Positions 1 to 5,582 of a DNA stretch of 8,735 bases are shown piece by piece; the stretch's first letter is position 1; the number at the start of each line of letters is the position of its first letter. The notes beneath the pieces were generated by a model. That model had not been told where the DNA came from, did no database searches, and saw only the letters and a program-made list of their open reading frames with translations. Where the stretch lies: contig CANBUF010000061.1 of NCBI GenBank assembly GCA_947372575.1, forward strand, positions 1 through 8,735, read 5' to 3'. A program made the translations under genes and the position numbers. The stretch is from Alcaligenaceae bacterium. GTDB lineage: Bacteria; Pseudomonadota; Gammaproteobacteria; Burkholderiales; Burkholderiaceae.

Positions 1-702
1 CTGGAGTCGGTGCGCTTCGCTGATGAAGTGATCATTCTTGACGCTGGCAGCACGGATGGCACCCAGGAGATTGCACGCAGCATGGGCGCGCAGGTGCATG
101 TGTCCGACGACTGGCCTGGCTTTGGACCACAAAAAAATCGTGTTCTCGACCTCGCGTCGCAGCCTTGGGTATTTTCGATTGATGCTGACGAGCGTGTCAC
201 ACCCGAATTGCAGGCAGAAATCATCCGTACCTTGCGCGCGCCGGCATTTGACGCTTATCACGTTGCCAGATTGTCTGAATTTTGTGGCAAACCTATTCGC
301 CACAGCGGCTGGTGGCCTGATTATGTCTTGCGTTTGTTCCGTCGCGGGGTGTGTCGGTTTAACGATGCCGCTGTCCATGAGCGCGTCGAGGCCACCTGTG
401 CGGTCGGACAGCTGGATTACTGGCTGCTCCATTTTCCGTTTGAAAACCTGAATATGCTGGTTGCAAAGATCAACCGGTATTCCAGTGAAGCGGCGATCGT
501 CATGGCAGCCAAGGGTAAACAATCAGGCGTATTTTGTGCCATGGGACACTGCGTGTGGACGTTCATACGTATTTATTTACTCAAGCGCGGCTTTATGGAT
601 GGCCGTCACGGCTTTGTACTGGCCATGGCAGCAGCATTTGGCAGCTTTTTGCGCTACTCAAAGTTGATGTTTATCAATCAGAGAAACAGGAAAATCAGGT
701 GA
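1..702 (+). CDS. WaaE/KdtX-like family 2 glycosyltransferase, LPS core (5' partial)
   Basis: This is probably an inner-core LPS glycosyltransferase acting at the cytoplasmic face of the inner membrane. Known WaaE proteins, such as that of Klebsiella, add glucose to heptose I; the exact sugar here is not known. The frame is open from base 1, and its first residues (LESV, then RFADEVIILDAGSTDGT) match the interior of a GT2 domain, so the true start lies upstream and the GTG at base 10 is not a real start. Visible features are the nucleotide-sugar loop DAGSTDGT, the segment DWPGFGPQKN, the metal-binding DAD within SIDADERV, a HERV motif, and a hydrophobic C-terminal part with a GFMDGRHG-like stretch and a final RYSKLMF. 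All are typical of the WaaE/KdtX subfamily. About 233 residues are visible, and only some 20-30 N-terminal residues seem missing. It is followed after one base by the next glycosyltransferase. Confidence 0.88.
   Translation: MESVRFADEVIILDAGSTDGTQEIARSMGAQVHVSDDWPGFGPQKNRVLDLASQPWVFSIDADERVTPELQAEIIRTLRAPAFDAYHVARLSEFCGKPIRHSGWWPDYVLRLFRRGVCRFNDAAVHERVEATCAVGQLDYWLLHFPFENLNMLVAKINRYSSEAAIVMAAKGKQSGVFCAMGHCVWTFIRIYLLKRGFMDGRHGFVLAMAAAFGSFLRYSKLMFINQRNRKIR
688..702 (+). promoter_or_regulatory. Ribosome binding site region at the first gene junction
   Basis: AGGA at 688-691 lies 12 bases before the ATG at 704. AGGTGA at 697-702 overlaps the stop codon of the upstream gene but sits only one base from the ATG, which is very close. 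The layout suggests that ribosomes ending the upstream gene restart on the next one (termination-reinitiation). This is a motif reading only. Confidence 0.4.
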
Positions 703-703
703 A

Positions 704-1819
704 ATGAAGATTCTATTCACCAATTTCCACGGACGCAACGGTGGCGGGCATGTCACTTACATCATCAATCTGTTGCGTGGGTTGTGTGCTGAGCACTCGC
801 TCACGGTCGCGACCCCACAGAGTAGCCGTCTGTTTCGCCATGCTCAGTTGATTCCGGGTGTCAAGGTCGTGGATATGTCCTTCAGTACGCGTCCCTCCTC
901 TTGGCTGGGCCCGCGCGCGCAGCTCAGAAAACTCATTCAGACCGAGCGGTTTGACATTGTGCATGCCAATGGCTCGGCCGATCATAAGCAGGTGATGCTT
1001 GCCTTGCTGGGTATGTTTCAGCGCCCTCGCGTGATTCTGACCAAACATAACGATCATGCCACCAGTAGTGTTGGTCATCAGATGCGTGCCAGCCTTGCCA
1101 CGGATCGGGTGATCGCAGTCAGTGATCATGTGCTGGGCTTGTTGTCAGAGTCCGCTTATCGTCGTTGCGGTCTGGTGACGGTACGTCACGGCATAGACAC
1201 CGATTATTTTTCGCCCGTTTCCGAGTCAGAAAAACGACAACTGCGTGCCAAGTATCTCGGCCCCGGCCTCGAGGACAAAATCATTTTTGGCAGCGCGGGT
1301 GGAACAGACTACGAAAAGGGCTGGCTCGATTTGGTGGCGGCCGTCTCCTCTTTGCCTGCGCCACAACGTGAACGTATATATCTTGTGGTGGCAGGCGATG
1401 CACCGAATGAGGCTAAGCTGGCACAGGTGCAAGCCTTGGGCCTGACTGGACAGGTGATGTTCCCAGGCTTGATTGATGATGTGAGGCCGCTGCTCGCTGC
1501 TTGCGATGCAGGTTTTGTGTTGTCTTATCAGGAAGCCCTGTCCTTCGCCTGTCGTGAGCTGATGGCATTGGGTTTACCTGTTTTGGTGACCCGGGTGGGG
1601 GGCTTGCCAGAGAATCTGACACATGGACTGCAAGGCTGGATCGTTCCCATGCAAAATCCCCAGGCGATTGCCGGGGTGCTCACACAGATACTGTCTGAGC
1701 CAGAGCAATTAAAGTCTATGGGCCAGCTCGCGCGTGCACGTGCCGTCAGCGAGTTCAATCTGAGGGACTTCGTCATGCGCACGATGTCTGTTTATCAAAG
1801 TGCACTCGGGCGTCCCTAG
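704..1819 (+). CDS. Family 4 glycosyltransferase (GT-B fold), LPS core biosynthesis
   Basis: This is a retaining GT4 glycosyltransferase of 371 residues, a normal length for the family. The N-terminal domain begins MKILFTNF and has a glycine-rich acceptor loop (GRNGGGHVTYI). A DIVHANGS segment around residue 85 and a TKHND/VIAVSDHV pair follow, as is typical of this fold. The C-terminal donor-binding domain holds GSAGGTDYEKGW, then the E-X7-E motif with E277 and E285 (EALSFACRE), then GLPVLVTRVGGLPE. No signal peptide or membrane span is seen, so the protein is expected at the cytoplasmic side of the membrane. The ATG lies one base after the upstream stop, and its own stop lies one base before the deacetylase ATG, so it sits inside an operon. 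The donor and acceptor sugars cannot be read from sequence; hexose, heptose or amino sugar are all possible. Confidence 0.9.
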   Translation: MKILFTNFHGRNGGGHVTYIINLLRGLCAEHSLTVATPQSSRLFRHAQLIPGVKVVDMSFSTRPSSWLGPRAQLRKLIQTERFDIVHANGSADHKQVMLALLGMFQRPRVILTKHNDHATSSVGHQMRASLATDRVIAVSDHVLGLLSESAYRRCGLVTVRHGIDTDYFSPVSESEKRQLRAKYLGPGLEDKIIFGSAGGTDYEKGWLDLVAAVSSLPAPQRERIYLVVAGDAPNEAKLAQVQALGLTGQVMFPGLIDDVRPLLAACDAGFVLSYQEALSFACRELMALGLPVLVTRVGGLPENLTHGLQGWIVPMQNPQAIAGVLTQILSEPEQLKSMGQLARARAVSEFNLRDFVMRTMSVYQSALGRP

Positions 1820-1820
1820 T

Positions 1821-2543
1821 ATGTCCATACCTATACTCATGTATCACCAGATTGGTTCGCCTGCGCCACGCGGCACACCATTTCGCAGCCTGACCGTTCA
1901 TCCGTCGAGCTTTCGCAGGCAGATGCAATGGATGCATCGTTTCGGATACCGTGGACTGAGTATGCGAGATTTGATGCCTTATTTACGGGGCGAGCAAACC
2001 GGGCGGGTGTTCGGGATTACCTTTGATGATGGTTTTCGTAACGTGTTTGAGCATGCATTGCCGGTTCTGACGGCAGCAGGCTTTACCGCGACCAATTATT
2101 TTGTGGCGAATCAGTTAGGCGCAAGCAACGTATGGGATGCAGAAAAAGGAATACCTTGTTCTGCCTTGATGTCCCTGTCAGAAATGCGTCAATGGTCCCA
2201 GGCGGGTCAGGAAGTCGGCTCGCACGGGATGGATCATTTACATTTGTCGCGTCTCAGTCCGGAGCAGGCACAACGTCAGATTGTTGAGTCGCGTCAGACC
2301 CTGGCCCGGCTTGTCGGTCAGGAGGTCACCGCCTACTGTTATCCATATGGCGACTTCAAGGCTGAGCATGTGCAGATGGCCCGGGAGGCAGGCTACACCA
2401 ATGCGACCACGACGGAGCGCGGACTTGCACACCTGACCGATGACCCGCATCAACTGCATCGTGTCGGGATTTGGCGTACGACGCACCTTCTTCGTTTCTT
2501 CCAGAAGTGTCTGACGCAGCATGAGGAACGCCGCCGTGGCTAA
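1821..2543 (+). CDS. NodB-type polysaccharide deacetylase, probable LPS core sugar N-deacetylase
   Basis: This is a carbohydrate esterase family 4 (NodB homology) protein of 240 residues. It opens with MSIPILMYHQIG, the usual start of this group. The metal and catalytic motifs are intact: FDDG with D69-D70, the H-x3-H pair H135 and H139 (SHGMDH), and YPYGDF at about 174-179. No signal peptide is seen, so the enzyme may act on a lipid-linked or core-linked sugar in the cytoplasm, unlike exported peptidoglycan deacetylases. I chose ATG 1821 over an in-frame GTG at 1800, because the latter lies inside the upstream gene and adds seven residues not typical of the family. Its place between two GT4 genes suggests it frees the amine of an N-acetylated core sugar made by a neighbour. 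In B. pertussis a deacetylase in a similar cluster is needed for full-length core (recalled, not searched). Confidence 0.88.
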   Translation: MSIPILMYHQIGSPAPRGTPFRSLTVHPSSFRRQMQWMHRFGYRGLSMRDLMPYLRGEQTGRVFGITFDDGFRNVFEHALPVLTAAGFTATNYFVANQLGASNVWDAEKGIPCSALMSLSEMRQWSQAGQEVGSHGMDHLHLSRLSPEQAQRQIVESRQTLARLVGQEVTAYCYPYGDFKAEHVQMAREAGYTNATTTERGLAHLTDDPHQLHRVGIWRTTHLLRFFQKCLTQHEERRRG

Positions 2544-3666
2544 ACGTTTGAGAATTGCCTTGTTGTCGGACCACTTTGGACGCAAGTTTGGCGGTGCAGA
2601 ATCCTATGGCGTCAACCTGTTCGAAATCCTTGCGCAGCGTCATGATGTGACGGTCATTTCGCACGAATTTGATCATAATTTGCCAGTTAAAGAAATTCTT
2701 GTGCACTGTAATGCGTTATGGCCGAGCTGGATGCGGGTATGGTTTTTTTCCAGGCAGGCTAAACGTCTGACCCAGTCGGGTTATGACATCGTCCACTCTC
2801 ACATGAGTGGCGGCACGGGTGATGTGCAAGTTATTCATGTCACGCCCATACGCTACAGGCGGCTGTTTGGTCGCAGCACGTTTCGACGGATGCTTGCCTG
2901 GTTGCAGTGGAGCAATATTGCTTATCTGTTACTCGAAAAAGCCTCCGTGCGTACCAGTGCCAGCCGGCACGTAGTGGCAGTTTCGCCCTGGTTGCGTGAC
3001 AGACTCTTTGATGCATACGGACCAGAATTAAAACTTGATGTGATTCCTCCCGGCGCCAGTCCGGTCACTTTTGATTCACAACTCAGAGACCGTGTGCGTG
3101 CAGACCTTGGCTGGACACCCACGGATGTGGGTTGTTTGCTGGTCGCGCGTAATCCCCTGCGTAAAGGGTTCGCCGCAGTGCTTGAGGCGCTGGCACGCCT
3201 GCCGCCTACGTTTAGACTTGCCGTGGTCGGTGCCGATCCCGATGTGCATGATTACTTAGATGCGCATCATCCTGAACTCAATGACCGCGTCAGTCTGATT
3301 GAGCCGACTTCAAACGTCTCACCGTACTATCAGGCCGCGGATGTGTATGTCCATCCGACACTGATGGATAGTTTTGGCATGGCGCCGCTTGAAGCGATGG
3401 CGCATGGGTTGCCTGTAATCGTCAGTGGCCCGAAATATTGCGGCTTTGGGCAGTACGTCAAACATATGCATGATGCCTGGGTGCTGGATGACCCCGAAGA
3501 CAGCGTCACGATTGCCAAAGGGCTGTATGAGCTTGGCATGTCGACTGCGACACGCGAACACCTCTTGAAGCATAGTGAGCTGCTGGTTCAAAGTCTTTCG
3601 TGGCGACTGGTGGCCGAAAAGTTCGAGGCGCTCTACGCAGATTGTCTCGCGCATCGTGCGCAATAA
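2521..3666 (+). CDS. Family 4 glycosyltransferase (GT-B fold), LPS core biosynthesis
   Basis: This is a second GT4 enzyme of 381 residues, not a close copy of the one at 704-1819. The N-terminal half has a GRKFGGAESYGVNLFEIL acceptor-binding loop, DIVHSHMSGG, and HVVAVSPWLRDRL. The donor half has VARNPLRKGF, the segment ADVYVHPTLMDSFGMAPLEAM, and GLPVIVSG followed by YCGFGQYV. In the E-X7-E motif the first acidic residue is Asp (D283) with E291 second, a conservative change. No signal peptide or membrane segment is apparent. The ATG at 2521 overlaps the deacetylase gene by 23 bases; a GTG at 2536, in the same frame, has a better ribosome binding site and would give 376 residues starting before KRLRIALLSDH. 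It is the last gene of the + strand operon and converges on the DUF218 gene. The donor sugar is unknown. Confidence 0.9.
   Translation: MRNAAVAKRLRIALLSDHFGRKFGGAESYGVNLFEILAQRHDVTVISHEFDHNLPVKEILVHCNALWPSWMRVWFFSRQAKRLTQSGYDIVHSHMSGGTGDVQVIHVTPIRYRRLFGRSTFRRMLAWLQWSNIAYLLLEKASVRTSASRHVVAVSPWLRDRLFDAYGPELKLDVIPPGASPVTFDSQLRDRVRADLGWTPTDVGCLLVARNPLRKGFAAVLEALARLPPTFRLAVVGADPDVHDYLDAHHPELNDRVSLIEPTSNVSPYYQAADVYVHPTLMDSFGMAPLEAMAHGLPVIVSGPKYCGFGQYVKHMHDAWVLDDPEDSVTIAKGLYELGMSTATREHLLKHSELLVQSLSWRLVAEKFEALYADCLAHRAQ
2523..2527 (+). promoter_or_regulatory. Shine-Dalgarno GAGGA favouring a GTG start at 2536
   Basis: GAGGA lies 8 bases upstream of the in-frame GTG at 2536, close to ideal spacing. 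The ATG at 2521 overlaps this motif and has no comparable site upstream. This favours 2536 as the real start of the second family 4 glycosyltransferase and reduces its overlap with the deacetylase to 8 bases. Confidence 0.45.
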
Positions 3667-3672
3667 CTCAGC

Positions 3673-4440
3673 TCAGACCCAGCCCCTGATCCAATAGCCA
3701 AACAGTCCCAGATACTCTTTGATAATTGTTCGGCTGGCTTCAAGACTGCGCGTGTGTGGCAGCCATGGATTGAGTGTGTAATCATCGGGCAGGGCAATCT
3801 GCGGCGAGACAGCCGCCGGTGTGGCCGTCAACCCTTGCTTTTGAAACGTGGCAAGTGCGCGTGGCATATGCAGTGCGGAGGTCACTAAAAGCAAGTGTGC
3901 ATCAGAATTGTTTTTGAGCGCTGCCTGAGTCATCAGCGTATTTTCATACGTGTTCCGGCTTTCATTTTCAAGTATCAGGGCAGAATCAGGCACGCCTTTT
4001 TGGCGTAACACTTTTGCCATGCCTTGCGCTTCGCTGACCCTTCCTTCGTAAGCGCCACCAGATAACAGGATTTTAGGTGCGCGTCCCGCAAAGTACAGTG
4101 CTGCAGCCCGGTCCACTCGGTCCGTCGCGGTCGAACGATTGAAAGGTTCAAACCAGTTGGCGCGGTTGGCCTGGGTGTTGCCGCCCAGTACAACAATCAC
4201 ATCTGCAGGTGAGACTGCTTCGGCTAGGCGAAAGGGATAGCGCTCTTCGAGTTTGCCGCCGAAATACAACGTTGTGATGGGTAAAGACCAGAGCAGCACC
4301 CAGCCAAGGCCTAAAAGCGTCAGGCTGATCGCCATGCGCTTGCGCAGCGCAAGCGCTGACAGCACCGCACATACGAGAAGCAGCATGCACAGGCTTGGCG
4401 GGTAGAGCAACACGTTCGAAAATGGAATCTGCGATAGCAT
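3673..4440 (-). CDS. DUF218 (YdcF/SanA/ElyC family) inner-membrane envelope protein
   Basis: This is a 255-residue DUF218 protein. Two hydrophobic segments (about residues 11-32 and 37-60) form an N-terminal membrane anchor, as in ElyC. The soluble domain follows with family motifs: ADVIVVLGGN (about 79-88), DRAAALYFAG, ILLSGGAYEGRVSEAQGM, LENESRNTYENT (157-168) and TSALHMPRA (187-195). In E. coli, ElyC affects peptidoglycan synthesis and undecaprenyl-phosphate use and SanA affects envelope permeability; no enzymatic reaction is firmly established for the family. The gene starts 29 bases after the heptosyltransferase stop on the same strand, so both are probably co-transcribed. A GAGAA stretch just before the ATG may serve as a weak ribosome binding site. 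It converges on the second family 4 glycosyltransferase with a 6-base gap. The link to LPS or lipid carrier recycling is inferred from position. Confidence 0.85.
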   Translation of the reverse strand: MLSQIPFSNVLLYPPSLCMLLLVCAVLSALALRKRMAISLTLLGLGWVLLWSLPITTLYFGGKLEERYPFRLAEAVSPADVIVVLGGNTQANRANWFEPFNRSTATDRVDRAAALYFAGRAPKILLSGGAYEGRVSEAQGMAKVLRQKGVPDSALILENESRNTYENTLMTQAALKNNSDAHLLLVTSALHMPRALATFQKQGLTATPAAVSPQIALPDDYTLNPWLPHTRSLEASRTIIKEYLGLFGYWIRGWV

Positions 4441-4469
4441 CCGTTCTCAGTCAGTCTGATTGGGTAAGG

Positions 4470-5435
4470 TTAATGCCGTGCAAGAATGTCGATGGCTTGT
4501 GCAATCACATCCTTTGAGCTTGGCCACTGACCATTTTGCCCCAAATTGACAGAGTTTGTCGTCCAGGGGGCAGTTCTTGCCGGATCTGTTACACCAAATA
4601 AAGTGATTTGCTGCGCCTGGACTGCAGCGCTCAGGTGCGAGGCACCCGAGTCGTTACACACCACGAGTCGAGCTAGTCTGGTCAGTGCGGTAAAGGCTCC
4701 TAAGCCCAGGGGTTCGAGCAACTCTGCGCTAGGCGCAGCCTGTTTTGCCTCTTGCTGCTCAGTCGCTGGTGGGCACATGACCACGCGTACGCCACGCGAC
4801 TGAAGTGCAACAGTGAGCTGGGCGAAATGTGGCCACACTTTAATTTGCCCGCGGTGCAGACCTGTCGCTGTGGGAGCAATCAGCACAAAATCGCCTGAAA
4901 CCAGACCCGCCCGTGCAATGGCCGCATTGGCTTTTTGCCTGTGATGTGCGGTCAGGGGCAGATCAAGCGGGCCGGCTGGCGCGCCCAGTGGCGTCGGGAT
5001 GCGCCAGTCGTTCAATGTCTGCTGCGCAAGGTCGAACCATGATTGCACCGCATGGGGCCGTGGCGTCGGTTTATCGTGTGGCCAGCTTAGCAGCAGGCCG
5101 CGTCCATCATCGCGATAGCCTGCACTTCTAAAGCCCGAAAGTCGGAATAACAGGGCGCTCGAAAGTGAGTCAGGCAACAGCAGTCCTCGGTGATATTGAG
5201 GATTTTTTCGGTGCCATTTTCGTAACGTACTGACATCATTGAAGAATTTTCCGGTAATTGGGATGAAGCTCTCAACGGCCATGCCGCTGAGCAAATCCTG
5301 TGCCCAGGGACGTGCGCATATTGAATAGGGGACGCCCTGGCTCTCTAGCAGCTTCAATACTGGCAGGGACATGCATACGTCTCCGACCCAATTTGGCAGG
5401 CGAATCAGAATAGGTTCAATCAAGGTATGTTTCAT
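4470..5435 (-). CDS. WaaF-like ADP-heptose:LPS heptosyltransferase (family 9)
   Basis: This is a family 9 heptosyltransferase of 321 residues, predicted to move heptose from ADP-heptose onto the LPS inner core at the cytoplasmic membrane face. The N-terminus LIRLPNWVGDVCMSLPVLKLL has the WaaF-type P-x-WVGD signature with the conserved Asp at residue 19. The mid-part has LLLPDSLSSALLFRLSG and AGYRDDGRG, corresponding to the PNSFKSAL and GWRGEMR regions of E. coli WaaF. The nucleotide-binding half has IAPTATG, KVWPHFAQL, then NDSGASHLSAA and LFGVTDPARTAPW. I chose ATG 5435 as start, since the family begins at this point; an ATG at 5447 and a TTG at 5468 are in frame upstream. It could be WaaF itself or a third heptosyltransferase such as WaaQ or an Opsx type. 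It shares a divergent promoter region with msbA. Confidence 0.85.
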   Translation of the reverse strand: MKHTLIEPILIRLPNWVGDVCMSLPVLKLLESQGVPYSICARPWAQDLLSGMAVESFIPITGKFFNDVSTLRKWHRKNPQYHRGLLLPDSLSSALLFRLSGFRSAGYRDDGRGLLLSWPHDKPTPRPHAVQSWFDLAQQTLNDWRIPTPLGAPAGPLDLPLTAHHRQKANAAIARAGLVSGDFVLIAPTATGLHRGQIKVWPHFAQLTVALQSRGVRVVMCPPATEQQEAKQAAPSAELLEPLGLGAFTALTRLARLVVCNDSGASHLSAAVQAQQITLFGVTDPARTAPWTTNSVNLGQNGQWPSSKDVIAQAIDILARH

Positions 5436-5582
5436 TTTGTCTTGCATCAGGCTGTAAGAATACGACAAGCTGCCGCTTTGCCCAAGTCGGTATGCCAGCG
5501 TTGCGCCTGGCTGGAGTTAAAATCTCCGCTTCATTAGAGATCGAGCCCCACCTTGACATCGTCCCACGACTCCTCTGTATCC
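5436..5582. other. Divergent intergenic region between heptosyltransferase and msbA
   Basis: These 147 bases separate two divergently transcribed envelope genes and should hold promoters for both. A - strand promoter candidate is listed separately. On the + strand TAAAAT at 5518-5523 resembles a -10 box but has no good -35 at normal spacing. The same bases form the loop of a small inverted repeat, GGAG at 5513-5516 and CTCC at 5524-5527. No riboswitch, tRNA or small ORF is evident. Confidence 0.5.
5457..5485 (-). promoter_or_regulatory. Candidate sigma-70 promoter for the heptosyltransferase-DUF218 pair
   Basis: Read on the - strand, TTGGGC (5480-5485) serves as -35 and TATTCT (5457-5462) as -10, separated by exactly 17 bases. 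The matches to consensus are 3 of 6 and 4 of 6, so the call is weak. Transcription would begin near 5450, leaving a short leader to ATG 5435 and excluding the TTG at 5468 as a start, which agrees with the chosen start. Confidence 0.3.

Noticed and set aside
10..702. GTG at base 10 as the start of the first gene
   Set aside because: The frame is open before it, and the residues LESV match the interior of the family 2 fold. Starting there would remove the first beta strand of the nucleotide-binding domain.
3649..3661. Hairpin GCGCA-TCG-TGCGC as a terminator at the end of the core operon
   Set aside because: The stem is only five pairs and lies inside the coding end of the glycosyltransferase, with no T-run following on either strand.
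5436..5468. TTG at 5468 or ATG at 5447 as the heptosyltransferase start
   Set aside because: Neither has a clear ribosome binding site, and the added residues (SYSYSLMQDK) are not typical of the family. The promoter candidate also places transcription start after the TTG.
5553..5581. Perfect TTGACA at 5553-5558 as a -35 box for msbA
   Set aside because: At 17-base spacing the -10 would be TGTATC, a poor match, and transcription would start at or after the chosen ATG. It is more likely chance, or part of an extended N-terminus starting at the TTG.
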